Source of the DNA: Endocalyx cinctus
Lineage: Eukaryota > Ascomycota > Sordariomycetes > Amphisphaeriales > Apiosporaceae
NCBI GenBank assembly: GCA_001600455.1
Contig: BCKC01000001.1
Span: 2,754,441 to 2,818,440 of the forward strand
Length of the DNA: 64,000 nucleotides
Direction: 5' to 3'
The stretch's first letter is position 1. Every line of letters starts with the position of its first letter. The notes beneath the pieces were generated by a model. That model worked only from the letters and a program-made list of their open reading frames with translations, was not told where the DNA came from and did not search any database. This document shows, in pieces, positions 1 to 13,524 of this stretch. The position numbers were made by a program, and so were the translations under genes.

Positions 1-458
1 GGCATTGCACTAGATGGCCACCTGAGATATCCATCTCCCCAGGCAGGGGGGGTGGTCCAAGGAAGTAGGAAGTATTATGCACGTCAATACCACTTATTGC
101 GAGCGTAAGTCTAAGTTCAACCCTTAGACGGCGAGAAGAAGGAATGGAATGTTCATCAACTTCGAGACTCTCCCGAAATGAAATATTGAAGATCTCGTTA
201 TTTTTTTTATTTTGTTGCTAATCCGATCACGTAAATTAAACAGTATTTCCATCCCAAGTTGTACTAAATGCAAACTTTGTCCCCCCCCCTAAGATAAGCC
301 ATTTAACTCCTATCCTTCCCCAAATACAAATGCCAAATAGTCATACATTATGTCGTTTCTGGACTCCTCTCACCGGTTGATGAAACGGGCGATTCGCTGA
401 GGATATCCTAGTAGTTATACATCAAATCCTTGCCCGTCTCCCATCGGACGAGACTAGG
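1..458. other. Left flank, no gene seen
   Basis: This stretch lies beyond the stop codon of the P450 gene and presumably holds its 3' untranslated region nearest position 458. It has a C-run near 282-290 and short AT tracts. No reading frame with family resemblance was found on either strand. Confidence 0.5.
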
Positions 459-2420
459 TTAATATCTCCGGGTAATGCGCATGTTCATTTCCGGTATAGA
501 GGAGGGGTTTGAATTCATTATGGTTGCACAATCCTGCGGTGCTATTGGAGTCAACTCGTAGCGTCTTAATAACTATTAAGGCGGATATTTCGCGTTAATA
601 CAGCTGAAACTTTTTTTTTTTCTTTTCTTTTTTGAAATAAGTGAGGGAGAGAGAAAAAAACGGGAATGATCTCACCTCGACGAGGAATTTATTCAGTTCT
701 ATCTGGGCTATGACGCGACCCAGACACTTATACCTGCCGGCGCCGAAGACAGTCTCGAGCGCGGCGTCCATGTGCATAGCCGTCTCAGCGTCGGCCTCTA
801 ACCACCTCTCTGGCCGGAACACGTCGGCGTCATCGCCCCAATGCCTCTTAGACCGCATCACCCCGACGACGTTGTAACCCACCTCCGTGCCCTCGGGTAC
901 GAATCGGCCACTAAAAGGGTGGTCAGCAAAGAATACGGGGTTACACAGAGTATATATTGATCCCATGAGCCATCGATTTTTTCTTTCTTGTCTAACCCTC
1001 GAAATACATAAAAAACGGCACTCTCGATAAAGTTTGAAAAACGAAAACAACACGAAAAATTACTTACTTAATCCTATCACCTCCCATGGGTACTCTCTTG
1101 TAATAGGCTGTTGTGGTGGGAGGGAACATTCGCAGACCTTCCTTGATGACGGCTTGGAGGTAAGGGAGCTGCCGCGCCTCGTCGTCGGTGATGGGGGAAC
1201 TTATGGCCCCGAGATCTGCAGCTCTATCGATCTCGTCTTGGAGAGCGAGATATACCGCAGGATTCGAGGTCAGCAGCAATGATATCATGCGGAGGCTCGT
1301 CGCCGTCGTATCCGTGCCAGCGACTCTATTTATCAGATTAGTATATAGCGCTTTGTCGAAAAGAAAGTTTCCAGATTCTGGAAGCTCTCAAAAAAAAAAA
1401 AAAAAACGTACACCTGGAGCACCATCTCGCTGACGATTTCGTCCTCGGTCAGACCTTGGGCTATGAACGCTTCTAGCGTGTCGTTATACCTAACCGGCTT
1501 CTCGACGTTTTCGTTACCCGCGAATCTCCGCTGGACCGCCGATCTTGCTAGCCTATTTACGATCATTTTTTGCATATGTCAGCTTTTGTCGTTGTCATCT
1601 TAAATTTCCTTCCGCCGTTTCAACTCCTAAAACGACCCCATTCCTCAGTCCGCGCGCTGTTTGAAGGAGAATTTTTTTTTCTTGATTTTCTGCTCACGTA
1701 CTCGGTGATTTTTCCCAGACCGTCCTTTTTGCCCCACATCGGATACATACCCCCGCCTAGCTTGGCCATCCAGGAAGAATTGGCGGCGACGACGGCGGCG
1801 GAGGCGCGCTCCAGGCTCCACCTGGAGAGGTTATGGACGTCCTCCCCGTGATCCAGGCAGCCGAAATTGACGCCGTACGTGATATCCGAAACGTTGTCCA
1901 GGGAGAAATAATAAGCGAGGGCGGCGACGTCGACGGCGACGACTTTCGGCTGCTGTCGCGAATATTCGACGTTCGACGGCGGCGACGCGGACGCCGAGAG
2001 TTTTCGCTCCATCAGATCCACGAGCCGGGCGCACTGGCGATCGACGCAGGACTCGAAGTAGGCGGCGTTGGAGTAGCCGGGCGCCAGGCTGGTCCGCCTC
2101 CAGACGTGCTCCTCCTCGTCGAGCATGGAGAAGGAGTTGTCCGCTCCCGGGACGAAGCGAAAGGACTTGTGCGCGGGGCAGCGCTTGTATCCCGAATGGG
2201 GCTGGCCCATCTGTCGCAGGGCGTCTGGATCGGTGGTCAAGAGCCGATTGGGACCGATGCGACTGAGATCGCCTATGTTTTGCGTTGATTTAGCAAGATG
2301 TGGGAAATTAAAAAAAAAAAAAAAAAACAGAAACCCCGTCGCTGGTTAGGTCTGCGTACCATATCTATCCCCGGCCTTTTCCAATTCGAAATAACGTCTG
2401 CCTCTTACTTGAGTCTTCAT
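459..2420 (-). CDS. Cytochrome P450 monooxygenase, N-terminal anchor not found
   Basis: Haem-thiolate monooxygenase, expected at the ER membrane and fed by P450 reductase; the substrate cannot be read from sequence. Six exons join in phase: complement of 459-572, 676-910, 1068-1325, 1412-1552, 1702-2272 and 2360-2420, giving about 459 residues. Visible motifs are the I-helix AGTDTT (about residue 258), the K-helix EGLR, the PERW segment FRPERW, the haem loop FGAGRYKCLG with ligand Cys near residue 406, and the usual C-terminal EMNMRITRR. The first part (YGDLSRIGPNRLLTTDP) matches the P450 A-helix/beta-1 region. Family members run about 500-530 residues, so roughly 50-60 N-terminal residues including the membrane anchor are missing. 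The ATG at 2420 follows a sequence resembling a splice acceptor, so an upstream exon may exist, but I could not join one without a stop. The fold resembles fungal pisatin-demethylase-type P450s; that assignment is inference. Confidence 0.85.
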
Positions 2421-5400
2421 CTGGAATGATTTCAAAGTACGTTGAATTGGAGAGAGAGATAAAAAAAAAAAGTTGCGGTGTGTCGAAGTTTTGGTATTGA
2501 GTCTAGCTTGTATTCAAAGAGCTAACCTATATGATTAATAACAACGGAAGAATATCAAGAGTTGATCAGCCAAACGAGGCCATACCAGAAAAAAATCATA
2601 TCACGAACTACGCGCAAGGTCGGGAGGTTTATATGTTTTGACGTTATTTATTACAAGGTAGTATAGGTATGTTTTACGCAAGCATGGGGATCCCCGGAAA
2701 GGGAATCGATCGTATATCTGTGTTATCTCCCTCTTTTTTCCAAAAGACGTTTCGTTTGATTGGCTTTTTGGGGTTGAAATGATCGAAGAAAAAAAAAAAA
2801 AAAAAAAAAGGGTCTCCACTACGGTCCTCTCCGAGGGAAAAAGGGAGGGATTTGCAACCGCTTGCTGAAACGGAATCCGCAGCTTTTTTGTCTGTATTGT
2901 TCCGAAAATTCAAAAAGAACCATAACAAGGGGGGGCAGGGAAAGGAGTCAAGAGGCCAAAAAATTACATGCTACACTATCATATGACGGCAACCCCGCAA
3001 AGTTCCTCGTCAGCTCGCGTAGCAATAGAAAGCAGAAGGATTTGTTTTCTTTAACTCATTTTGGTGGGTTGGGTAAGAATGGGGAGGATTTGGCTATGTA
3101 ATGTAAACTGGACTTTTACTTTGTTGCATACATCATCGGTTGCAAATAATTTGCAATTATTTTTGTACGGCGTACTTAAAGGTTAAGGAAGGGGGTAATG
3201 CAACCAAATCGACTAAATCTGACGTGTGACCGGAAAGTGACTAAAAGACTAGGCATCCGGTGAGAGATTTCAGAGGTTAATTAGGTATCGATGTAGTCTG
3301 TATAGTAGGACTTTGATACTCCTTATAGAAAATAATAATAATAATAATAATACAATCGCTTAATTAACCAACATGTGTTAATGATGTGTTTTTGACTGAC
3401 GGGAAATTCTTCGTTTGGGCTTTGCACTGTAACCATGCGTATACTAGGTACTACTATACGTACCCGGGTATGGGTAATGGATGGATTAACCGGCTTTTTG
3501 TCCCCATACAATGTACATACATACCCGTGAACCCGTAGCATATTATCATATATTATTGATTTCAATACACTACTTTGTACATAATATACAGTCCTGGTCC
3601 ATCCATGGACAGTATGTGCAATATCATCCATCACATGCCTTCCCTGTCTCCAGGTATTCGGTAACAAACGCTAACTACCGAATACGATGATACATCGAGT
3701 TGGCATTGTAAATACACGTACAGATAACATACATACACATACATACATAGCGTACATGAAATCCAAATACATTTTCACCGACGGTACTTAGTTAAGTACG
3801 GGGTTAATTAGCTAATAGTATACTACGTAGAAGGGGGAAAAAGGAGAATTATTAAATCAAATTGACTTACATAGTATATCAAATCTCAAAGATGATAATA
3901 TGTAATCCGGTGCTTCTGTGAGGCGTGTTATTCATTTACGCCGCACGGGTAACCCACCCGATGGGTTGAATTGGTTTTCCCTCTAAGACGAAAGAGGTAG
4001 GGAGATGCTTCTACGGAGCCAATAGATGAGTATCGAAGAAAATAAGCTACCTGAGGCTTTTACATAGTATTGTATGCAAGCACCGCAAAATACGTCAATA
4101 AAGTCAAAAAAAAAAAAGAATGACGATAAGAGAGAAACACAATAGAGAGAGAGATTCATGAATCAATGAGGTCATGTGCTGAGGTGATACCATCCACTTC
4201 CGCCTGTTCTACAACACCTACAGGAATCATCCGACTTACGTATGTTTTCTTTTTACGCGATCCATTCCGTCTTCCTTCTTTAAGGCATTGCGGCGCTTAT
4301 TGAGGCGCAATCCTCGATCCTTGATCCTTCACTCACGTGTAACTTATGCACGCTGCTTATACATGTACCAAGCCGTTAATACGGAAGAGACTGGTTATTA
4401 ACGAATTAACGACGAACTTTACGCGGTAGGGTCCCTAGTAGCCCAGATAATCCTTCGGAGGAAGACCTGGTCTACCGCGTATATGGATCGGTCTCACCTT
4501 TCGTTTCGATGTACTCTGTACGCATACGCTTAAATCCGAACTCACCTCGTAGTACTCTGTACACTCTAAAGTATTACCCGCCAGCCCGCACGGCCGCATT
4601 GCCGCAGAAGATGTAAAGATCTCGGTAGTGTATTGAAATTCCAAGCGCGCGAGGGACAAAGAAAAATAAATAAAAATAAAGGACTCACTTGTCTTCTTGC
4701 CTGCCGGTTGATGATAGTTAGGAACGATCAATCATCTTCTTTCTTCCCTGCATTAGTGCAGCGCAGTTGGTTTGGGGATAATAAATCTCTTAACGAGTTG
4801 TTACACAACTAGATTAATTGACCGACTGAATATGCTACAAGTACCTATCCGAGATCTAGTTTATTTATTTATTTTACCAAATATACTAAAGCCTATAATT
4901 TGCACTTCTACCGTAGTATCTACGTATAGGGTATCGTCCCCTTTTCCTGAATCTACTATGGAAATCTTCTGTACGTATCTTGTAAGCAAACCCCCCTCCT
5001 CCCCATACGGAATGCGACAAAAGGTATTCCGCCGGGGCACCTCTCGAAAGGGTTATGGCAATGCTACCTGATATACCCAGCAGCCTAGATAGTCTTATAC
5101 GTATACGAAACGTACTTACAATACGTCTATCTTCCAGGAAATGACTACATTAAAATCAAATGGCCAATACCCGGAAAACCGACACTGCATAATCAATCGG
5201 TTCTGATGCTTGTTTGCCACGGGTTTTCTCCACTTTGGCAGGATGGATCTAAGGTAGTGGTGTCCATACAAGTATCTCAATTACATTATCCATTATTTCT
5301 TTGCTGTTGGTTTATGTTAGTCATTATGATGATATACGTATATCTATACCTGTATGAATACGGAGTACTGTCAAATTCTGCGTTGGATGATTCCAAAACA

Positions 5401-6658
5401 TAGCCGTATTACTTATCTACTAGCACAGTATTCTCATTACATATGTACTGTATTTGTAAACTATCTCAACATTGAAGTGCACAGTAAATTAATAATTAAC
5501 TGCACGATCGCAAACTGTGGCACAATCAAACAAATTAATCAACCAGAAACGTTCAGACCTCTCTATCGTACAGTATTCTCCAAAACCAACAGCATAAAAA
5601 GTTAAGCAATGACAGTTGAGAGGATTGTTGCTAATGAAATTTACTCTACTTATACTGTACTACACTTATACTAATTTAGTGATTTATACTAGTGTATGCA
5701 CAAAATATGCACGGCACTTTCGTCCCAAGCCCCACTTGTAGTGGACATGCGGGTCGATCTCTCCCCTTCCTCTTTATTTTAACCAATCATAAAAATCCGC
5801 TTTCTCCGTTCCCCACTAAGAAAAAGGGAAAAAAAGAAAGGCACGAGACGCTAAGGCTAACTAGTCTCTTCTTGACTTTTCAAACCAACCAAACCACAAA
5901 AGTTCCCATCTGAATTTAACATACAACACGTACAAAGTATGAGAACGCGAACGCGAAAGAGGGGGAGATGCCGTGAGACCAGAGAACAAACAAGGGATTT
6001 GACGGCAACATCTCTCTTTAATCCCTGAAAAGACCCCCCTCTTATCTCTTGCCGCTGGCAAACTACGGCGTATATGCTACACTAGTCTTTTTTTAAATTA
6101 CTTCTCGGCAGGCAACAGGAAAACGTACTTCTAGCCTTACAGATGGTTGGATTTTCAGGGTTAATAAGGTCCAAAATCTCATAACTTGCCGTTCTCCTTG
6201 CCTGCCGGGAAAGTTGCAGACGTAGGGATAAAAAAAAAAAAGTTCTTTTCATGTTGCCGTAGGCAATTTCTGCAAGCTCGAGACGTCGTCTTGCGGCATC
6301 TTGTAGACGAGGAACTGTGCAAAGTTCCGGCAACTTGCTGGTCTAAACTTCTTTTCTCTTTGCCACCCACTGTTGCTTTAGATGCCGGACGATCTTTCAT
6401 TAATTTCGAGACGAGCAGTAGTATTATTATTATGATGTATGAATTATGATAAGTAACATGGTTTGATCCCGGCGCTTTGGTTGCATATCCTATTTCTTTT
6501 TCATCAGGGTCTAAATAGGATTATTAGAGTGTAGATACTATGGTGCCACGTGAATTGTAGACAGCCCTATATGCGGGTGTGTGTCACCTATCTCGGTAAT
6601 GTATAAAGGGAATTACATTGTTCCGAGAACTAATTCTATTACCGTAGTATTATACATA
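2421..6658. other. Gene-poor intergenic region, 4.2 kb
   Basis: No frame here shows family resemblance, codon bias or a coherent exon chain. It contains a 21-base A-run (2789-2809), a TAA repeat (3331-3351), several TACATA/TACGTA-rich stretches (3520-3780), and one TACGGAGTA word (5359-5367). A slightly GC-richer patch at 6080-6400 has overlapping short minus-strand frames but nothing I can name. Confidence 0.5.
3331..3351. repeat. (TAA)n microsatellite
   Basis: About seven consecutive ATA/TAA units in intergenic DNA. Simple-sequence repeat with no evident function. Confidence 0.9.
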
Positions 6659-9600
6659 TTAATCACCGTCGTCGATCGGTACGAACTCATCTTCGTCCGA
6701 TTCTTCCTCCGAGTCTTCCACCTGATTTCCGCGTCTTCGTCTTCTCGCTGATCGTCTCGGCTTAGCTTTAGCTTTCGGTTTCGCTATCTTCTTGAGCGGC
6801 GTTTTCGCGGTGGGACTCGCCGCAGCTGGCTCGTCTTCCGCCTGCTGAGCAGTTTCCTTGTTGCTATATTCTATCTCGAAGGGGTCGTCTCCGTCGCTAT
6901 CTTCGTATTCTCTGGCAGGTGGGAAGTAACTCGAAGTTTGCTGCGCCGGTGCTTCCCTCTCCGGCTCGTCCTCGTCTACTTCGAAGCCTTCGGGCAAGAA
7001 CCCGCCCGCCATCTCTTCGTCTCTTCGTTGCATGGCCTGAAAATCTCTATCCTCGTCATCGTTGCCCACGGGCTGGTCTTTATCGGCATAGTCCTGCCGT
7101 AAACGATCGACCACTCGTAGCCCCGTGAGGAATGTCCTCCACGAGTTCAACGCCGCTTTTCTGCGTTTCTCGTCTTCCTTTCGCGTACGTTCGGCCTCGT
7201 CTTTCTCTAGCTCCTCTATCATACGTTCGTAATTTTCTTCCGCGATCACGACACCTTGAATGACCGGTACTGCCATGCGGTGGCCGAATTCAAAACCAAC
7301 TACAGCTTCCGCAAAATCTATTCCCAGGCGTTTACAAACCCGAACGCCGCCTCTATATGGTACATGGACAGCACCTAATATTTGTTAGAATAACACAATA
7401 TGATCCGGAAGCTCAAAATGACTCACCTTCTGGACACATATGCTCTGCAAACATATCTATGTTTCTATGAGTAATGTCAGCATCCCCTTTCGCGCGTAAG
7501 TTTTGACTGGTGGCTTACCCATATTCGTTCTTCGGAATAACACCGTCCACTATCGGATCCGGGATAATCCAATCGGTTTGATCTTCACTATACAACGGCT
7601 GTAACACCTTTTTCCCCGTCGCTGCTTCCGCTTCGGCAATTTCTCTCCGGCGGTTCGTCGTTGCCGCTCTGTAGGGGGCGTGTTTTAAAGGCTGTACCCC
7701 ATCTATCGGCGCACGTCCTTGTTTATGCCAAGTCTCTGCGCTCTTGACCGTAACGATATCTTTGCGGAGGTACACATCCTCCTCTTCCACTTTACCTCCC
7801 TTACCCTTATTACGAAACACTTTGACCGGGGCAGCCGTAGGTAAAAGTGCTTCTTCTCTCTTGAGATGCCGCTCCAGCACGTATTCTTTTGAGGTCTTAT
7901 AGTACTGCAGAGTCTCCTCGCCTTCTTTAACCTCTTTTTTCTCTGGTTCCGCCGGTTTCAGATCAGTTGCTTCTTCATCTTCGTCTGCCTCGGTGATTGG
8001 GTGTTTCTTATCGCCTCGCCCAAAGCCTCTCATGACGGATTTAAACCAGTCGTGATATTCGTATCTTTTGACCTTTCCATGCTTGTTGTAGATCGGAATC
8101 TTTTCCTCCGGCATCCTGACTCCCTTAGTTTTGCCAGGGAAGATATGCTTCTTCAAATATCGTACTGTGACGTCTTTTGCTGTTCCATCGGGAGAAAACC
8201 CGATACAGTAAGCCATGATTTGTTTCCCCTTGTCAGCTTTGGCGCCTCGTGGCTCGAACGATTCAACGAGATCTCTATTGGTGCCCACGATAGACTTGAC
8301 GATCGGATCAACAGGTATGTATTTTTGAGTGATGGGAGATAGCACCTCCGTCCAGTAGTGGGGAAATTCTAGATCTTTATCGTATGATTTTGACCCAGCT
8401 CGTTTTGGCATATCCGTGATATCAACTACAGACGACTCTTCATCACTGCCATCCGTCTGAGGTTCTGCGTACTCGTCTGAATCATCTAGGTCCATCCTCA
8501 AGGCGTTCTTATCGTTTTTCTTTGCTCGACGAGTCGTTGGTTTTACGACCTTGGTTCGGTTCTTCGCTGCGGGCTGCCGCTTCCCCTTGGGTGTATTGGA
8601 GATAGAAGTGCTGCCTTCTTTGCTACCCGAATTTGTCTCTTGACCCGGATTATCATCATCGGCATCATAAGCTTCCTCGGCTTTACTCCAACCAAAGCCT
8701 AATGATTGAATATTTGCTACCATGCGTACTTCAAGGCTCAAGCCTCGTAAAAGAGCAGTAAAAAGCTGAGAGCCCACATCTCTACTACCGACACATTCCT
8801 GAGCCAACCGTCTAAAGGCTTCGATGTTCTCAATCCGTTCACCGTACTTATCAGGATTATGTTCTTCTTTTTCAAAGGCCACACATAATTTAGCTAAACG
8901 TCGTATATTCATATAACCCCATTTGCGTACGCCCGGTGCGGTGATACGGAACCTCTGCTTCCACCAAGACGTGAGACATTGCAGGAGCCTAAATAACGGA
9001 TCACCATGACTCATGTCCGGTTTACCTTTTTCGAGACGTTCGGCTGCTTTCCCCCAATCCCTACCTGACTTAGACGTAGCTTGCTTCCCTTTGACTTTAC
9101 CCTTAGTATTCTTTTTATCCTGGGTAGTTTGATTTAGAGAGTCCTTTGGACCGTCCAGGCCACTGCTGCGTCTCCACCGCTCAACCTCGTCCCACAGCCT
9201 CGGTGGCAGGTGTGAGATCATAATGGCCTGGACTTCTTCGTCGCATAACCAAGCATTCCGCACGGCGTTATGCCACATCAAGAACTGGACATGAATACAG
9301 TGAGTCGAGGAACGTATAGCCTTCTCCCTCTTCGAAGCGCCCTTCTTTCCAAGCTCGCTTGGCAAGGGGACGTAATTACTCTGGTACAACGTCAACTCGA
9401 TCTCGCCCGAAACCGCCGGGTCGGCCTCCGGTTCGGCTTCGTGAGAAGGCACGTCCTCGAACTCCATATCCTCGTCGCTGTCGGATTCCCGCGCCGCGTT
9501 GCCCACCTTTTGACGCTTGGCGGGCGGTACGTCCTCGAACTCGGCGTCCGACAGCGAGGTCAGCGAGCTGCTGTCGTCGCCGCCCTGCATTTGCGCGATC

Positions 9601-9794
9601 GCGGACTTGGTCTTTTCCGCCGACCCCTGCGCCGATCCGGAGTCCAGCTCGTCGAACAAGGTGCGTTTTCGGGGCGGCACGGGCGTTACCGGGGTGGATT
9701 TGCGCGCTCTTTTGCTTGGCTGCTTCTTCTCGGTCGGGCCGCCGCCCTCCGGAGAACGGGTGCGCAAGCTCTTGCGCGGCATGTAAGGAGGCAT
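6659..9794 (-). CDS. rad4: Rad4/XPC DNA damage recognition protein
   Basis: Lesion-recognition factor of global-genome nucleotide excision repair; with Rad23 it opens damaged duplex DNA and recruits TFIIH in the nucleus. Exons: complement of 6659-7374, 7427-7464 and 7519-9794 (1009 residues). The middle exon is only 38 bases and encodes NIDMFAEHMCPEG, inside the third beta-hairpin domain. The N-terminus is basic and low-complexity (residues 1-140). A transglutaminase-like fold follows (about 150-580, interrupted by a charged insert near 380-460), then the beta-hairpin domains (about 590-830; VHVPYRGGVRVCKRLGIDFAEAVVGFEFG is split across this description: look for HVPYRGGVRVCKRLG then FEFGHR). 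The tail has a coiled basic/acidic segment ending in Asp/Glu-rich residues. Length suits fungal Rad4. The start is the first ATG of the frame, before MPRKSLRTRSPE. It is divergent from the kinase at 11245. Confidence 0.95.
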
Positions 9795-11244
9795 CTCGAG
9801 CGAGTGTGATGCACGAGAAATGAAGAGAGATTGTGCTATCGCGATGAAAGCTGCATTTTGTCTTGTAAGAATGATGATTTAATTAGTAAAACCAGTCACA
9901 TTTTAGAGGCGTTATGCTTGTCGTCATCGAAACGCGAGATCCCGTGACTTTGGATGAATCAATCAATTCAGCTATCGATAAGACTTAAGTGGAACTTCCT
10001 AATATACCGTAAATCGGCTGATCGGTTTAAAACGATATTATCTCCACTCTACTCCGACCATATACATATGTATATACGGTAGATCTCTGTAAACTCTAGA
10101 GACTCGAGAGTTTCAAAGGAGCTGAACTCAGAAGTCTAACGTGCTTTCTCCCATTCTCTTCCCGTGACATCGGCTGCGGCCGAACAGTCCTAAAATGAAA
10201 TGCCATTAAACCAATGACTAAACGTGGCCCAGCAAGAATGAAGCATACTGCTGCGTCCGTTGAATTTTCTGTCTAAGCACTCGAAACAGCCTACCATCAT
10301 TATTGCGCAAGCCTCGTCTACTTCTAGAATCATTTACATATCCCTGAATATTAGGAAACTTTCCAGGTCTATGGAGAAGTCGAGGCAATCCGCGTTCAAA
10401 CCCTTGCTGTCGACACAGGTGCAAGACAATTCTGTTTCTTCCTATATGTCCAGATGGTAGACTTCCTTTTGGTCAACCGGTGTGTGTATTAACATACTAT
10501 CTCTCACTGTATCTATGCGATGGCCGTACACTATATGCACTTGGCATATGGCATTATGATTGTAACCAAAGCGAGCTTGGTATATCCAGGCTGCGTCTCT
10601 TCAAGGACAAATATGAAAATTCACCATGCGGAAGCATAAATATGACATCCTCCGATCAGAATGCCCCAATTGCTTGATTGGTCCCGAGAACTTTATGGTG
10701 CCTTGAAGAGAAAGTTCAAATTTCTGGTGTCAATCTAATGAAGGTTCCTTCGAGGGGCTTGACTGGGTGTTTGAAAGCTGGCTTGATATAATGGCATCAA
10801 TGCTAGCTACAAGTAACGAGAGACAATGTATCACCTCTGAATATGGGAGAGGCCATGTCACATAGGCCATATCAAACTTCTTAATACGTGTATGAGGTGT
10901 TGAGTTTTAAGTTATTGCTTCGAATGATGCTTAACATAGCTAACCGTCAAAATTCTTTGATATTATGTAGCATGTGGTCTGTATATTTATAAAAATTTAT
11001 ATGTGGTCTTATGAGTCATATACCCCTTGCAAGACGGTTATCTCCCTTTACCCCCAACATGGTGTTGTGCCGCATATTATACAAAATGGTGTATAATTGG
11101 CTGTTACCAGAACCACAAAGCCGTGGCGTATAAATTCCCGTCTTACTCGCTACCTTTCACTGCATAATCTTCGAATTAAACGTGATAAACCCTGATATAT
11201 TGTTCGGTTGCAGCTTGCCAACGCATCGATCTAGATTGGACATT
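9795..11244. other. Divergent intergenic region between rad4 and kinase gene
   Basis: This 1.4 kb separates two divergently transcribed genes and should hold both promoters. Short open frames at 10218-10677 have no family resemblance. A TATA-like element lies at 11129-11134. Confidence 0.5.
11129..11134 (+). promoter_or_regulatory. TATA-like box upstream of APH-fold kinase
   Basis: TATAAA about 115 bases upstream of the ATG at 11245, in a plausible core-promoter position. Assigned from position and consensus only. Confidence 0.4.
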
Positions 11245-12595
11245 ATGGCAGACCTTATGATGCCGCTTTTCCAAGAAGAGATGGATACGCTCGTCTCTGA
11301 AACTTTAGAGAAACTTTCCCTGACACCATACGCTTGTTCCTCGCTAACTCATCTGGCGAACGGAACCACGAACTTCGTGTTTCGTGGTAAGTTATGTGAT
11401 CCCATACGTAATGATGGAGATGGGATCAACGTTACGACTGTTATCATTAAACACACGAAGGGATTTGCGGCTGTCAATAGGGACTTCCCAATAGATGCGT
11501 CGCGAGCGGTACGTATCTGCAGTTTCCAGTATCAGGTGTCCATGCACCAGCAATCATGGAAGCCGGAATTAACCTCTTTCTCTTTGTAGCTTTACGAGGA
11601 AGCCATGCTCAACGCAATAGAGAACTTTTCGTCTGGTGAGACGGCAGTGGTAAAGGCGCCACGACTGAACCTCTTCATTAGCGAGGCAAATATCCAGGTC
11701 CTGGAAGATTTTCCAGGAGCGGTTGACTTGAAGCATGCCATCGTATCACCGACCGCGGATAACGTTCTCATCACGTCGGTCGCATTATCCGTTGGCCGTA
11801 ACGTGGGATCCTGGCTGCGCTCATTTCATACCTGGGCCTCGTCACCAAACACTACACTAAAAGGGGTTGGCGAAAACGAGCCCATGCGGAAGTTGAAATG
11901 CTACATAACTTATGGTCTCTTCCTCAATGTGTTAGAGAATAACTTCCCTGGTCTCCTTGAGGATTGTCGGCCGATTTTGGAACAAGTTAGAGATTCAGCC
12001 CTAAAGGAGTTTGAAGTCACTACGGCACCTGGCGTTTCCAGGACGCACTGGGGGTTCATACATGGAGATTTCTGGACAGGAAAGTATGTTCATTTCTCTT
12101 TTAAGAAGTCCAGTTTCGAGCTTGGTAAAATGCATATTAGATCTTACTGATAAAACCAGCGTCTTACTCCCGAGCGAGCTGTCGCTAAACACGCAGCATC
12201 CCGACAGCGCCAAGCTCTTCATCGTCGACTGGGAATTTTCGCAGTACGGTCACCACGCGTACGATATCGGCCAGATGATCGGCGATCTTTACGAGCGTAA
12301 GCACTTCTTCGAGGCCGAAGCCGCTCTACCAACGATAGAAGGGTTCGTGCAAGGGTACGGGGATGTCGACGACGAGCTTGCCTTCCGGACCGCAATTCAC
12401 GCGGGTGTTCATTTGATTTGCTGGTATACCAGACGTGCCCCGAAGGCTCCGTTGCGTTTTCCGCTGGACAAAGTTACGGATGCTATGAGAATCGGGAGAG
12501 ATTGGATTTTGAAGGGCTGGCAGAAAGATACGGGCTATTTCGAGAATAGCCCCTTAGCGCCTTTGCTAAAAAGAGATAAATTCGGCAGGTCTTGA
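11245..12595 (+). CDS. APH/choline-kinase-fold phosphotransferase
   Basis: Protein-kinase-like small-molecule phosphotransferase of the aminoglycoside phosphotransferase (APH) superfamily. Exons 11245-11508, 11590-12083 and 12160-12595 give 397 residues in continuous phase. The catalytic loop HGDFWTGN is split by the second intron and is restored exactly when the intron is removed. The metal-binding loop reads FIVDWEFSQYG and is followed by AYDIGQMIGDLYE. The N-lobe has FVFRGKL and VVIIKH-like strands. The HGDFWTGN/DWEF pair recalls methylthioribose-kinase-like and fungal uncharacterised APH proteins; the true substrate is unknown. I chose the ATG at 11245 (MADLMMPLFQEEMD) because no other ATG lies further upstream in the frame and a TATA-like box sits 115 bases before it. 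It is unrelated at close range to the broken pair at 46250-48775, which belongs to another APH subfamily. Confidence 0.85.
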
Positions 12596-13524
12596 AGATT
12601 ATGACACCTCAAGCGGAAAGACGTATAATTCATCTCTCCAGCTTCTAATTTAAGTATCCATTCCCAGCAGATAGAATACTTATTAGGTAGCATACCCCTT
12701 TTACGAAGACACGTGATTTACCTCTGATGGATTCGAGCTGAAGTAAGAATCAGAGTGCGATATTCAGAGACATACAAAAACGGGAGCTGAGGAAGATGAT
12801 CTGCTGAGCAGCGGGGCCTTCATCCATTAGAGTTGAGCAGATTTCAGTATTGTTGCAGTGCTGGAATGTGCGTCAAGATGGTTTTCATCTTCAAGGGTGA
12901 CCGCAGAGCTTGTGCCAAAGAAATATAATGTGCGGAAAAAGTTATATAATTAGTTGCTTGATAATTATAGATCGGGGCTCTCTAACCGCCATTTTTTATT
13001 TATACATACATCCATTACCTTGATTACCTCTTTCAAGCTGCACAATCCTGTAGACTAGCACCTCTGATGTTACGGTGATTTTCTAAGTTTCAGTTTTAAC
13101 AGTTTTGTCGACCGTTTTTTTTTAAAAAGACAGAAGATTACTGTGTAGCTGAGTATAAGCAGGAGCGGCATTGCCAAAATACGCCAAACCTAATTTGGCG
13201 TGCTTGGTATACAAGTACGCAGTAGGTAGGTACTATATTCAATTACTTAACATACTCCGTACAGGGGGTTTAGTTACACTACCCGACTACGTAATATCCA
13301 TCAGGCCCCTCTAGTGTACGTTGCAACGCCTCACCTGCTCAGCTGCCCCAGTACTTTCCAGATCATTCTTCATTCTTATTCAGCCTTGCTGTCTACAGAG
13401 CTTACGAGTCGCATCACTGCCTCATCCTTCATTTGTGATCATTTATTCTTAGTTTGCAGCTTTTTTACGAGTATTTTTTCCCCTTCTTCTTTCGGGTATA
13501 ATATCACCTACATCCTCACCGAAA
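12596..13524. other. Intergenic region upstream of cuz1
   Basis: No gene seen. It contains a TACTCCGTA word at 13253-13261 and pyrimidine-rich sequence at 13320-13520 just before the cuz1 start, as is common in fungal promoters and leaders. Confidence 0.5.

Noticed and set aside
3323..3667. Minus-strand frame of 114 residues
   Set aside because: Composition follows the local AT-rich sequence and includes a microsatellite; no codon bias or recognisable motif.
4435..5605. Several 65-99-residue frames in the left gene-poor region
   Set aside because: No coherent exon chain and no family resemblance; expected at this length by chance.
9270..9823. Long plus-strand frames opposite the rad4 N-terminus
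   Set aside because: Arg/Pro-rich shadow of the low-complexity rad4 start; no start context or homology.
13314..13524. Plus-strand frame running into cuz1 in another register
   Set aside because: It covers the pyrimidine-rich leader and then the out-of-frame cuz1 sequence; explained as promoter/5' untranslated sequence.
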